Positions 10,304 through 19,311 are shown, counted from the stretch's first letter. The stretch: DNA of 64,000 bases from Rhizobium sp. 18055 (GCF_902706285.1 NZ_CACSKD010000001.1:372001-436000), one strand, 5' to 3'. Program-made: numbers and translations. The notes: generated by a model not told the origin, from the sequence alone.

Positions 10304-10906
10304 CTAAAGACCCTTTGCCAGCACCTGCTGACATCCCGGCGACAGACGTGCAGCATTCTCCCTCAGGCACGCGATAGCCCGGCCGCCGCCAAGCGGCGTT
10401 GACTGGCAGAACCGGCGGAAATCGGGGCCGCAGGTTTCCCTGACAAGAATGAGCTCCTCCCTCGGTGTAAAGGAGGGCATCTGACCACGCGGGTTTGCCG
10501 CCGGCATTGCGGTTGCGGCAGGCGCGACCACCGGCGGCTGAGCGGGCGAGCCCGAGCCAGCCGCGGGCGCCGGCGCGCCCGGCCGCACAGCCACGGGCGG
10601 CACAGCCGTCGTCTTCGGCTTTGCAGTGGTGATTGCCGACACCGCCTTGCGGCAACTGTCCGAGAGCGTCGCACTGTGCTGCTGCAGGCACGTCAGCGCC
10701 TCGATCCCACCGGGTTGGACGCCAGAGCATTGCGCAATGAAATCGGATCGGCAGTCAGATTTGACCGCGTTGCGCTGTTGCGCCGTCGGCTGCTGCGACA
10801 CTGCCGTGTCGCCAGCAAACAACACGATGCACAGTGAAATCAGTGCTGACGCGACCGGTCGTTTGCCCCGGTTGCTCGGCGGCCTAGAAAGCAGATCTAT
10901 ACGCAT
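10304..10906 (-). CDS. secreted cysteine-rich repeat protein
   Basis: About 200 residues with an N-terminal hydrophobic segment (ALISLCIVLFAGDTAVSQQ), then a cysteine-rich repeat of the Cys_rich_FGFR/GLG1 type (CRSDFIAQCSG ... ALTCLQQH ... CRKAV), a Pro/Ala-rich linker of about 65 residues, and a second such repeat (CGPDFRRFCQS ... ALACLREN-like ... CQQVL). Eight cysteines in two matching blocks suggest disulfide-bonded periplasmic modules. Start at 10906 is preferred because a purine-rich GGGGAGGGA is upstream; an ATG at 10939 would add eleven residues. Function unknown. Confidence 0.7.
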   Translation of the reverse strand: MRIDLLSRPPSNRGKRPVASALISLCIVLFAGDTAVSQQPTAQQRNAVKSDCRSDFIAQCSGVQPGGIEALTCLQQHSATLSDSCRKAVSAITTAKPKTTAVPPVAVRPGAPAPAAGSGSPAQPPVVAPAATAMPAANPRGQMPSFTPREELILVRETCGPDFRRFCQSTPLGGGRAIACLRENAARLSPGCQQVLAKGL

Positions 10907-11114
10907 TCCCTCCCCCAGCATTTTGAACGTCATGCACAAAGCGTCACCGGACCAGAGCGACCGCGCCAGCTGGGCGAGCCGCTGGCTCTCATGCAGAGAT
11001 GCAATATTAGTATATGTTAATTAATATGGTTCCGCTAGCTCGCGCATGCCACCCAAATCCGCAATCACGGCAGTAGACACGCAACTTGCGACAAACGCCG
11101 AGCGTCGTGTCGTC

Positions 11115-11336
11115 CTAGTTCGAAGCAGTGCGCCGGGAATGAGCCTGACCAGAACTCGTCGCGATATACGCGCTGGCCGGAAATTCGTCCCGTCCACGCC
11201 CTGCAAATACGCGGGCGCGCTCGTTTGCCGCCGCCTGCAGCAACTCGGCAAAAACACCAAGACTGATTTTGTCCGCGCGCAGCATCTGGCGGATCAGCGG
11301 GTCTTTCAGAACTTCCGACATGGTCATGTCATGCAT
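11115..11336 (-). CDS. small conserved-looking hypothetical protein
   Basis: A 73-residue protein beginning MHDMTMSEVLKDPLIRQM, mostly helical in the first 50 residues and low-complexity at the end. AAGGAG lies 7 nt before the ATG, a strong ribosome binding site that argues for translation. No signal peptide, membrane segment or known domain is visible. It resembles small cytosolic rhizobial proteins of unknown function, but I cannot assign a role. Confidence 0.55.
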   Translation of the reverse strand: MHDMTMSEVLKDPLIRQMLRADKISLGVFAELLQAAANERARVFAGRGRDEFPASAYIATSSGQAHSRRTASN

Positions 11337-11739
11337 GGCCGCACTCCTTGGTTTGGAGATTGCGATTTAGCACGGCCGTGTAACGGCCCGATGTCCGGAG
11401 CGTGGCAGGAAGAAGGCAGCCGTTTCATAGCGAGCAGCTCTGCAACTACGGGGTCCCGCAGGTTGCCTTCCTGTCAACAGATGAACATTTTCTTATCGAC
11501 AGTACCGAAACGACGAAATCTGGCCTGTTCACGACACCGCTGAGGCGTTAGACGCCTGTTGACCGCATCTTTTTTCCCCGATGTGGGTCCAAACTCTGGC
11601 CTCGCATTCGCGAGGCTTTTTTTCTTTGATGCATGCCCTACGAGAATAGATCACCAAATCAGTGGATAGATCCCGCGCAGTGTTGAACTTTTCGCTCGTC
11701 TGATGGACGATCAAAGGAATGCGAGGGAGGCTCACAAAA
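11337..11739. other. intergenic region containing an orphan terminator; small RNA candidate
   Basis: No protein gene is supported here. The stretch ends in a plus-strand intrinsic terminator (11599-11623) although no plus-strand gene precedes it, and contains a second small inverted repeat AGGCG-TTAGA-CGCCT near 11544. Together these suggest a plus-strand non-coding transcript somewhere in 11340-11623. No clear promoter was found. Confidence 0.4.
11599..11623 (+). terminator. strong intrinsic terminator with no annotated upstream gene
   Basis: GCCTCGC (11599-11605) pairs with GCGAGGC (11610-11616) across ATTC and is followed by seven T. It has textbook form on the plus strand. The nearest upstream coding feature is on the opposite strand. 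Confidence 0.8.
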
Positions 11740-11967
11740 ATGAAATCAGGGTTGGGGACGATTACCATTGCCGACGACGGACATAGCGGCCACGTCGCTT
11801 ATGAACTCGGAGACAAGGATGGCATGTTGTTTGCTGGCGAGGAGCTTCTGCGTCGCGCAAAGGCAGCGAAGCGGGTGACGCTGGCTCCGCTCTCCATGCA
11901 GGCGGAACACAAGATACGAATCGGAAATGTGGATGCGAGCTCCGCCAATTTCCTTGTCCTGCCTTAG
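11740..11967 (+). CDS. small hypothetical protein
   Basis: A 75-residue protein starting MKSGLGTITIADDGH. ATG 11740 is chosen because GGGAGG lies 9 nt upstream; an in-frame ATG at 11719 lacks such a site. It has a beta-rich look (GTITIADDGHSGHVAYEL) with a basic helical middle (ELLRRAKAAKR) and no membrane segment. I do not recognise a domain. Confidence 0.6.
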   Translation: MKSGLGTITIADDGHSGHVAYELGDKDGMLFAGEELLRRAKAAKRVTLAPLSMQAEHKIRIGNVDASSANFLVLP

Positions 11968-12105
11968 TTAAACTCCAACTGGCTCCGGTCTGCCACCGAC
12001 ACAATGATCAGCGATGCCGGTTCCGGCCTTCAGTGGGACGCGGCCTATGCGCAACTCCCGGCAGTGCCTTAGCACCGGCCGCCGGGAGTAGTGAAGCCGC
12101 CCCAT

Positions 12106-12693
12106 TCAAAGAGCGACGAAAGCCTCTTCAGCAAGGTCGTAGACACGTCGGAATGCGGCTTCGGCACCTGCGATTGCTTGCTGCTCGTCTTCCTGCGTCA
12201 GATCGACACCATCCAGTGCGGCCGTGAAGGTACGCCAATGCAGACCGCGCCCTTCAGGTGCACCCGCCAGGTGACGCGCGCCGAAGTTTTCGTCGAGACC
12301 GAGTTTGGCAGCGTATTTCAGCAGGAAGGCTGCCCCGAGGTTCGACCCTTCGATCACGTAGATCCAGCCAAGCATTTCCCCAAGACCGACATCAGCGCCG
12401 TTCACGAACCTCGGATCGGCCTTGGCCGCAGGCACGCCGACGCCGAGATCAGTCATGTCCCGCTCAATCAGGCCAAGCCTGCGGCGACCTTTGAGGTCCG
12501 GTAGCAGTGCATCGAGCTTTCCATCGAAGAACAATGCATCAAGGTCGCGATGGAACAGATACTGCATCTTCAGGAAGCGACCATAGTGGCCGCGGTCGGC
12601 AAAGGGGTTCAATTGCATGATGCGCTTGTCGAGCCGCTCATGGGCGTCGTGTGTCGCATTCTTCAGCCGTTTTGTGCGGCTCTCTTCGGTCAT
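12106..12693 (-). CDS. biliverdin-producing heme oxygenase
   Basis: A 195-residue all-helical heme oxygenase. The proximal heme ligand is in ATHDAHERLD (His about residue 18), and the distal-helix glycine-rich region appears as LGWIYVIEGSNLGAAFL. Length is typical of bacterial HemO/BphO proteins. It opens heme to biliverdin, CO and iron, for iron recovery or chromophore supply. No bacteriophytochrome is adjacent; an Irr-like box about 86 nt upstream (12779-12795) suggests iron control, so iron acquisition is the more likely role. Confidence 0.88.
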   Translation of the reverse strand: MTEESRTKRLKNATHDAHERLDKRIMQLNPFADRGHYGRFLKMQYLFHRDLDALFFDGKLDALLPDLKGRRRLGLIERDMTDLGVGVPAAKADPRFVNGADVGLGEMLGWIYVIEGSNLGAAFLLKYAAKLGLDENFGARHLAGAPEGRGLHWRTFTAALDGVDLTQEDEQQAIAGAEAAFRRVYDLAEEAFVAL

Positions 12694-12778
12694 CGGAGTC
12701 TCTCTTTTGCAATCGACATGAACATCACGTCCTTTAGAAGCGAGTAGCCGCTCTGCAAAAGCGATGCAACATCAATCA

Positions 12779-12795
12779 TTTAGAATGGCTCTAAG
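12779..12795 (-). promoter_or_regulatory. Irr-type (ICE) box candidate upstream of heme oxygenase
   Basis: TTTAGAA-TGG-CTCTAAG is an imperfect inverted repeat close to the rhizobial Irr-box pattern TTTAGAA-N3-TTCTAAA, with two mismatches in the right arm. It lies about 86 nt ahead of the heme oxygenase start. A further TTTAGAA half-site is at 12733-12739. Confidence 0.5.
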
Positions 12796-12985
12796 GCAAC
12801 CATTCGGAGATATCACCGATAAATGGATGTTTACGAACGCGTTACGCAACGCTGGCGTTCTGCCGCGTGTTTTCCGTTCGGCGACATCCGTCAGGAGATG
12901 ACCGCAAGCCGCCACTTGATGCTGGCATTCACACCGGTGGCAACCGCGACGCCACCGGTCCATATCGAACATGGTCGCCGGAAAT

Positions 12986-13324
12986 TCACTTCAGGAATTC
13001 GGCGCGATGCGGTGTGAACGTATCGATCAGGCGTCCCGGCTCCAGCGCCCTCACGCCGTGCACCAGATCGGGTGGAACGATGAAACTGCCGCCCTTCAGC
13101 AAGGTTTCCGTCCGACCGTCGATCGTCACTTCGAAGCTGCCCTCCGCGACATAGCTTGCCTGGATATGCGGGTGCGAATGCTTTGCGCCAATCGCGTCCT
13201 TCTCGAAAACGACCTCGACCATCATCATTTCAGGCAGGTAGGCCATGATCCGGCGGGTGACACCCGGTTCCGGGCTGACCCAATCACCGTGGTCGGCAGA
13301 TATGAACAGATCACCTGATGTCAT
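12986..13324 (-). CDS. KdgF-like single-domain cupin
   Basis: A 112-residue cupin with the metal-binding motif KHSHPHIQASYVAEGSFEV and the second motif near FIVPPDLVHGVRAL. The layout (DWVSPEPGVTRRIMAYLPEMMMVEVVFEKDAIG before the His motif, DTFTPHRAEFLK at the end) matches KdgF, which converts 4,5-unsaturated galacturonate released from pectin to a linear keto acid. No other pectin genes adjoin it here, though the apiose operon is 3 kb away. A generic sugar-binding cupin is possible. Confidence 0.75.
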   Translation of the reverse strand: MTSGDLFISADHGDWVSPEPGVTRRIMAYLPEMMMVEVVFEKDAIGAKHSHPHIQASYVAEGSFEVTIDGRTETLLKGGSFIVPPDLVHGVRALEPGRLIDTFTPHRAEFLK

Positions 13325-13469
13325 TGCGCAAGCCTCGTTTCAACTCTTCGATCGTTACTTCTCGGTGCAGTTGGCATGATCGATCGCTCTCCCTGCGATA
13401 TTGAATCCATCTGACGACCACAGCCAAGCATGTGTGCATCGCCTGATCTGTTCCTCTGCCAGCAACGTG

Positions 13470-16406
13470 TCAGCGCTCTGCACCGCTTGCCCGTTCAACC
13501 GCCGCTCTCAACTCTGCGCCAGAATAGGGCTTCCTCAACAGCAGCGCCGAAGACGGGGCATGTGCCGGCAAGCTTTGTTCGCCGGTGGCAAAGACGACGG
13601 AAATATTGGGTTGTGCCGCCAGTATGCGAATAGCCAGATCCACCCCATTGATATCGGGCAATCCAATATCGGTGATCAGGATATCAATGTCGTTCGTCTG
13701 CAAGAACGAAAGTGCCTCGGCGCCGTCTGCGGCTTCAGTCGGCTCATGACCCATCTCGATCAGCATTTCTGCCATATTGGACAGGATGAGGAAATCGTCT
13801 TCGACGATCAGTATCCGGGGCTTGCCCGACGTTTCCTTCGGCGACGGCTGCAACGACATCGCCGGTGCGGACGCCTGCTCCTGCTGCTTGCGGTTGGCAA
13901 TCACATGGCGAAGCCGGCGTGCCAGGGCCTCTCGGCTATAGGGCTTCGACAGCAACTCTACACCAGGGTCGAGCCTTCCGCCGTGGACGATCGAGTTTTC
14001 TGTGTAACCTGAGGTGAAAAGCACCGCCACGCCGGGCAATCGCTCCTTGGCACGCCGCGCCATCTCGCTGCTTTTCAGCGGGCCCGGCATGACGACATCG
14101 GTGAAGATCACATCGATCGGCACGCCGCTCTCGATCACGTTCAGCCCTGCCTGGGCGTCCTTGGCCGTGAGCACGCTGTAGCCCAGATCAGACAGTGTCT
14201 CGACCACGGTGGAGCGAACCTGCTCATCATCCTCGACCACGAGGACGGTTTCGCTGCCGCCGACGACGGGTCCGTTATGGACGGCAACTTCGCGGTCTTC
14301 GTCGGCGACAGAGCGCGGCAGGTAGATCCTGACCGTCGTTCCCTGATCCACTTCACTATAGATTTTGACATGCCCGCCGGACTGCTTGACGAAGCCATAG
14401 ACCATGGAGAGACCGAGCCCGGTCCCCTTGCCTTCCGGCTTGGTCGAAAAGAACGGTTCGAACACCTTGTCCAGGATCTCCGGCCGCATGCCGGATCCGG
14501 TATCGGTGACGGCGAGCATCACATATTGGCCGGGCAGCACTTCCTGGTGATTGCGGGCATATTCCTGATCAAGGGCGGCGTTGCCCATCTCGATGGTCAG
14601 TTTGCCGGAGCCACTCATCGCGTCGCGGGCGTTGATGGCGAGATTGAGCAGCGCGTTTTCCACCTGCGTCGGGTCGGCATAGGTGTTCCACAGGCCACCG
14701 CTGGTCACGACTTCGACCTCGACGGCTTCGCCGAGCGACCGCCGCAACAGATCGTCCATTCCGCCGATGAAGCGCGCGATGTTGATGACCCGCGGCTCGA
14801 GCGCCTGCCGGCGACCGAATGCCAGAAGCTGGCTCGCCAGCTTCGCCCCACGATTGACCCCGGCCAGCGCATTGGCAAGGCGGCGCTGCGCCTGTTCGTT
14901 GCCCGCCATATCCTTGGACAGAAGCTGCAGATTGCCGGAGACCACCTGAAGCAGGTTGTTGAAGTCATGGGCGACACCGCCCGTCAACTGACCGATCGCT
15001 TCCATCTTTTGCGCCTGCTGCAGGGCGCGTTCGGCCTGATGGCGCTCGGCGATCTCCGCTTCGACCCGAGCCTCAAGGCTCTCGTTCAACTGCCTCAACT
15101 GCTCCTCAGCCCGGATACGGTGCCGCACCTGCCGCTCGAGACTGGTCGCGTGCTCCTGCAGGCTGGCCTCCGCATCCCGCTGTTCGGTGATATCGGTGTG
15201 GACACCGACCCATTCTTCGATCTCGCCCGACGCATCGAGGATCGGAACGCCGCGAATGGCAAAGCTCCTATAGATCCCGTCGGCGCGCCGCACCCGGTGT
15301 TCGTAAATATAGGTTTTCTTCGCGGCGACCGCAGCCTTCCAGCTTTCGACTGAGCCGGCCTGATCGTCAGGATGAACGGCATCCGCCCAGCCGTAACCTT
15401 GATAGGTCTCGAAGGACTGGCCCGTCAACGCAGACCATGCCGGCTGCTCCCCGAGCATGCGACCATCCGCAGCATTGGTCCAGATGACGCCATGCACCGC
15501 GTTGACCGCTGCGCGGAAGCGACCATTGCTGCGCTGAAGGGCGATCTCGGATTGTTTGCGATCCTCAATGTCGATCATCACGACATAGATGCCATCGATC
15601 TCATCCGTCGATGTCTGCCGGGGGACATAGCGAATTTCAGCGGTGCGGCGCACCCCATCCGGTCTGCCGACAGGGGTATCGGTGATGATCCGCTCACCCG
15701 CCATCGCCCGCTCGATCAAGGGAAGGCGGGCCTTATAGTTCGCCTCACCGACAACCTCGGAAACATGCTTGCCGACCACCGCGTTGGCGTCGAGGCCGAA
15801 CCATTCCCTGTAGCCCTGGTTTGCGAAGCGGTAGACATGGCCTCGATCGATGAAGCCGACAAGGATCGGCAGTGCGTCGGTCAACCGCCTGAGTTCCTCG
15901 CGGCTGTCCGCAAGCTCGGCGACTGCCTTCACCTTTTCGGTATTTTCCAGAACCGTGCAGAGAACGCCATCGACCTTGCCGTCATCGTCATAAATCGGCG
16001 TGTAGAAGAGATCGAACACGACCTCCTCGGGCAGACCGTTGCGATTGAGGACCATCTTCTGGTCGCGATAGGACTGAACTTCGCCGCGGAACCCGGCCTC
16101 GAGGATCTTGCTGTTCCAATCCCATATCTCCGGCCAGATGCCGGGAACCGTCGCACCGAGCGCACGTGGGTGGTAGTTGCCGGCAATCTCGACATAGCCG
16201 TCATTGTAGATCATCACATGATCGTCGCCCCACATCAGAACCTGCGGGATCGGCGAATTGACGATCGAGTTGACCTTGATCCTGAGGTTCTGCGGCCATG
16301 CGTTGATCGGACCCAGCGAGGTCGACGACCAGTCGAAATTCCGAACGAGTTCTCCGGTTTCGCCACCGCCGATGGGCCATTGGCCGGACGTGAACTGATA
16401 ATGCAT
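13470..16406 (-). CDS. hybrid histidine kinase with PAS domains and two receiver domains
   Basis: A 978-residue soluble sensor kinase. Order: an N-terminal PAS-like module with WGDDHVMIYNDGYVEIAG (about residues 1-150), a PAS domain from about 165, a PAS/PAC from about 290, a coiled-coil linker, HisKA with phospho-acceptor His in GGVAHDFNNLLQ, HATPase_c (N box NLAINARDAM, G boxes DTGSGM and GKGTGLGLSM), then two receiver domains (VLVVEDDEQV with IFTDVVMP; ILIVEDDFLI with ITDIGLP). ATG 16406 begins the recognisable first module; an in-frame extension of 100 residues upstream has no domain character. No transmembrane segments, so the signal is cytoplasmic. No separate response regulator adjoins it. 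Confidence 0.9.
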   Translation of the reverse strand: MHYQFTSGQWPIGGGETGELVRNFDWSSTSLGPINAWPQNLRIKVNSIVNSPIPQVLMWGDDHVMIYNDGYVEIAGNYHPRALGATVPGIWPEIWDWNSKILEAGFRGEVQSYRDQKMVLNRNGLPEEVVFDLFYTPIYDDDGKVDGVLCTVLENTEKVKAVAELADSREELRRLTDALPILVGFIDRGHVYRFANQGYREWFGLDANAVVGKHVSEVVGEANYKARLPLIERAMAGERIITDTPVGRPDGVRRTAEIRYVPRQTSTDEIDGIYVVMIDIEDRKQSEIALQRSNGRFRAAVNAVHGVIWTNAADGRMLGEQPAWSALTGQSFETYQGYGWADAVHPDDQAGSVESWKAAVAAKKTYIYEHRVRRADGIYRSFAIRGVPILDASGEIEEWVGVHTDITEQRDAEASLQEHATSLERQVRHRIRAEEQLRQLNESLEARVEAEIAERHQAERALQQAQKMEAIGQLTGGVAHDFNNLLQVVSGNLQLLSKDMAGNEQAQRRLANALAGVNRGAKLASQLLAFGRRQALEPRVINIARFIGGMDDLLRRSLGEAVEVEVVTSGGLWNTYADPTQVENALLNLAINARDAMSGSGKLTIEMGNAALDQEYARNHQEVLPGQYVMLAVTDTGSGMRPEILDKVFEPFFSTKPEGKGTGLGLSMVYGFVKQSGGHVKIYSEVDQGTTVRIYLPRSVADEDREVAVHNGPVVGGSETVLVVEDDEQVRSTVVETLSDLGYSVLTAKDAQAGLNVIESGVPIDVIFTDVVMPGPLKSSEMARRAKERLPGVAVLFTSGYTENSIVHGGRLDPGVELLSKPYSREALARRLRHVIANRKQQEQASAPAMSLQPSPKETSGKPRILIVEDDFLILSNMAEMLIEMGHEPTEAADGAEALSFLQTNDIDILITDIGLPDINGVDLAIRILAAQPNISVVFATGEQSLPAHAPSSALLLRKPYSGAELRAAVERASGAER

Positions 16407-16689
16407 AAAGCCACCAAGAAACGAAGAATTCCCATGTTTCATAGGCGACGGGAATGATCCTGTCCATGGGGGAGACGGCCGGCGAAATCTCGCAATGTGC
16501 GCGAGGAGATGCAGATCGCGCTCTGCCGCAGAACCGACCTTTACGGCATGCCAGCTGCGTGGCAGAGATGACGCATTGATGCTCGGAGACAGGAAAAGAC
16601 ACCTCCAAAACTCATCATCAGCTTTTTCATTTAAGCTGACGCTGCTATGGGAGCATGATGTCGTCCGGTATAAAGAGGAAACAGGCGAG

Positions 16690-16836
16690 ATGAACGACAA
16701 TGTCATTCAGTTCCGCAAACCCAAGCCGCAGAAAACGCCCAAGGCACCGCCACCGTGGCTCCGCAAGGTTCTGACGGTCGTCGCCGTGATCGCGGTATTC
16801 GTGGCAGCTTGGGCCTATTTCAGGCTGACAGCCTGA
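16690..16836 (+). CDS. small single-pass membrane protein
   Basis: A 48-residue protein: polar start MNDNVIQFRKPKPQ, a Lys/Pro-rich stretch and one C-terminal hydrophobic helix VLTVVAVIAVFVAAWAYF. Start ATG 16690 has AGGAAAC and GGCGAG upstream. Proteins of this layout (NVIQFRKP... then one helix) occur in Rhizobiaceae; the function is unknown. It is divergent from the hybrid kinase. Confidence 0.65.
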   Translation: MNDNVIQFRKPKPQKTPKAPPPWLRKVLTVVAVIAVFVAAWAYFRLTA

Positions 16837-16955
16837 GGCCGAGGCACCACCCGGCTTTCGAATGAAGTCGTCCCTGCCGGACGCCATGCGGCTGGCGAGT
16901 GAGGCAGGCCCACTCATCCAGCCGACCGTATCGACGCCAAGTCGTTGCGTCTCGC

Positions 16956-19142
16956 TTACCACTGTTTGCTAAGCTTGAAACTGACCGTGCGCGCATCGCC
17001 ATAGCCGCAAGCGCCTATGCCTCCGCAGCTTTCGACGTAGGTCTTGTCGAAGAGGTTGGTGACGTTGAGCGAAGCCGTCCAGTTCTCCTTCTTATAGCGG
17101 ATGGCGGCATCCACTACAGCTGACGACGGCACCTTCAGGGTATTTTCGTCGTCGGCCCAGGATTCACCCTTATAGCGCAGGCCGGCGCCAAGGCTTACGC
17201 CGTCAAGTGGACCTTGAGTGACAGTATAGTCGAGCCACAGCGACGCCATGACATCGGGGACGATGTAGGGCGTCTTGCCGACGAGGGCCGTGTTCAGTGG
17301 GTTCTTGGTTACCTCGATATCCGTATAGGTGAACGAGCCGAGCAGTTTCCAGTTGTCGTCGAGATTAACCTTGGCTTCGAGTTCCACCCCCTTGGATTCC
17401 ACTTCGCCGAGCTGCGACCGCGTATAGGGGGCTACCGGCAGCGAGACCGTGTAATTGCGCTTGTTGATCTGGAAGACCGAAGCGGTGAAGCTTCCATCGA
17501 AAAAGGTTGGATCATATTTCACGCCCGCCTCGACCTGCTGACCCTCTTCGGGAGAGAGCGGGCCAGCCGAACTCGTGCCGACCAGCGGGTTGAAGAAAGT
17601 CGCCACGCTGACATAAGGTGTCAGGCCATTGTCGAATTCATATGCAAGGCCGGCTCGCCCGCTCCAGGCGCCATCCGTGTCGCTGTAGCTGCTCGACGGC
17701 GTAAGCTTGCTGTTGAAGTCGCTATCGACGAAATCGTAGCGGCCGTTGAGTGTTACAAGCCAGTTGTCTGCGAAGCGGATCTGGTCCTGAGCGTAGAAGC
17801 CCAGCTGCTGCATGGTTGCAACTTCGTTGTAGAGCGGTCCCGGAGCAATTTGCGACCCACCGTAGACTGGGTTGAGCACATCAAGCGTACTGGCACCGAA
17901 TGTCGAGTTTTGAATATTGTCGATGCGATAGTAGCGGTAGTCGACGCCGGCCATGACCTTGTGTGAGGTGGTACCGAGATCGAATTCGTTTTCGGCGCGG
18001 TTATCCCACGCAACGCTGTCGACACCCGTGTCGCCCTCGAAATTGATCCGGTTCAACTCCGTCGAAGTGGCATAGAGATACGGATAGACGTAGTGCTCGT
18101 ATTTATCGAGGTGGCCGTAGCGGAAATTGGAGCTCAGCTTCCAGCCATTGTCGAACTCGTGTTCCAGCTCGTAGCCGAGCATCTGCTGGTCATAGCGGCC
18201 GGTATCCATGTCAGGTTCGCCGGGGAAGAAGCGACGCGAGATCTTTCCAAAGGAAGCGTCGGTGACGGTCCCCTCGTAAGGCAGGAAGCTGTTGCCCGTA
18301 TGAACCTGGTCCAGCCCGCCGGCATAGGCCCACACGGTCAATTTCGTCGATTCGTCGGGCGACACGGTCAGTTGCGGCATGATGAAACCGCGCACGTCAT
18401 GGGTAAAGTCGGTGTAACCGTCGCCCCCGGCGATCTTTCCGGTGAGACGGTAGCTCATCGTATCGCTGGTGCCGAGCTTGTCCGACATATCGAACCCGGT
18501 GAAGGCATTTCCGTTACTGTTGATGCCGATATCGGTGTAGAAATAGGGTTCGTCGGTCGGCCGCTTGCGGACCATATTGACGATGCCGCCTGGATTGGCG
18601 CCACCATAAAGCACCGATGCAGGACCTTTCAGCACATCGACGCGCTCAAGCATGAAAGGGTCGATCTGGAAGTTGCCGAACCCATAGGCGAAGAGATTGA
18701 GCTCATCCATGTACACACCAGTCTGGCTGGCATCAAAACCGCGGATATAGTACCAATCGGTGTCCGGATCGGTGCCGTAAGGACCGACAACGACACCGGG
18801 CGTGTAACGCAGCGCTTCGTCCACCTTGTTGACGACGCCGCGGTCGTCCATTTCCTGCCGGCCGACGACCGAGACCGCCTGCGGAACCTCGTTGAGCGGC
18901 GTAGCGGTTTTGGAGCCCACTGTGGTCCTCTTGGCAACATAGCCCCTTACAGGACCTATGCCGCTCGCATCGGCTGAGTCATCAGCTAAGGCGTTTCCAG
19001 CACCCGTGCCCTGAATGACAACTGGCTTCAGCTCGGTAGGCTCTTGCGCAACGGCAAGCGTCGCGCTCGCCCCGAAGACGGCAACGCCCGCCAGAAGCTT
19101 TGCTTTGAAGATAAAACGGTCTGCTCTCGCGCCCATGCTCAT
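16956..19142 (-). CDS. TonB-dependent siderophore receptor (ferrichrome/FhuA-FoxA type)
   Basis: An outer membrane receptor of about 728 residues: signal peptide (KLLAGVAVFGASATLAVAQ), TonB-box region, plug domain with VPQAVSVVGRQEMDDRGV, YYIRGFD and VLYGGANPGGIVNMVRKRP, then a 22-strand beta-barrel ending in aromatic Trp (FKLSKQW). The barrel end with NVTNLFDKTYVESCGG is typical of hydroxamate-siderophore receptors such as FhuA/FoxA. ATG 19142 is chosen as start. An AraC regulator lies upstream on the same strand and a TGA-N9-TCA operator (19204-19218) sits between them. The exact ligand cannot be read. Confidence 0.92.
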   Translation of the reverse strand: MSMGARADRFIFKAKLLAGVAVFGASATLAVAQEPTELKPVVIQGTGAGNALADDSADASGIGPVRGYVAKRTTVGSKTATPLNEVPQAVSVVGRQEMDDRGVVNKVDEALRYTPGVVVGPYGTDPDTDWYYIRGFDASQTGVYMDELNLFAYGFGNFQIDPFMLERVDVLKGPASVLYGGANPGGIVNMVRKRPTDEPYFYTDIGINSNGNAFTGFDMSDKLGTSDTMSYRLTGKIAGGDGYTDFTHDVRGFIMPQLTVSPDESTKLTVWAYAGGLDQVHTGNSFLPYEGTVTDASFGKISRRFFPGEPDMDTGRYDQQMLGYELEHEFDNGWKLSSNFRYGHLDKYEHYVYPYLYATSTELNRINFEGDTGVDSVAWDNRAENEFDLGTTSHKVMAGVDYRYYRIDNIQNSTFGASTLDVLNPVYGGSQIAPGPLYNEVATMQQLGFYAQDQIRFADNWLVTLNGRYDFVDSDFNSKLTPSSSYSDTDGAWSGRAGLAYEFDNGLTPYVSVATFFNPLVGTSSAGPLSPEEGQQVEAGVKYDPTFFDGSFTASVFQINKRNYTVSLPVAPYTRSQLGEVESKGVELEAKVNLDDNWKLLGSFTYTDIEVTKNPLNTALVGKTPYIVPDVMASLWLDYTVTQGPLDGVSLGAGLRYKGESWADDENTLKVPSSAVVDAAIRYKKENWTASLNVTNLFDKTYVESCGGIGACGYGDARTVSFKLSKQW

Positions 19143-19203
19143 TATCACCCCACTCACGCCACACCCGTCATCCCAACGGTGCAGCCGACACCTACGAATA
19201 AGA

Positions 19204-19218
19204 TGAGTGATTAACTCA
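19204..19218 (-). promoter_or_regulatory. RirA-type iron-responsive operator candidate
   Basis: TGA-GTGATTAAC-TCA matches the rhizobial iron-responsive operator pattern TGA-N9-TCA and is itself an inverted repeat (TGAGT/ACTCA). It lies about 62 nt before the receptor start. The adjoining ACTCAATTTAAAGC resembles a stretch ahead of the AraC gene and one ahead of the siderophore reductase at 57952. Confidence 0.6.
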
Positions 19219-19311
19219 ATTTAAAGCGTGCAGCTTGTCGTGATCCGGGAAAAATTGAATGTTTTTGGGCAATTTTTCGTGGCTCGATCAAACGCCCAGA
19301 CAGTGTGTCGT

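Noticed and set aside
14277..16457. Long open frames on the plus strand opposite the hybrid kinase (14277-15353 and 15372-16457)
   Set aside because: They are antisense to a clear histidine kinase, have no domain signal and no ribosome binding site; high GC content creates long non-coding frames.
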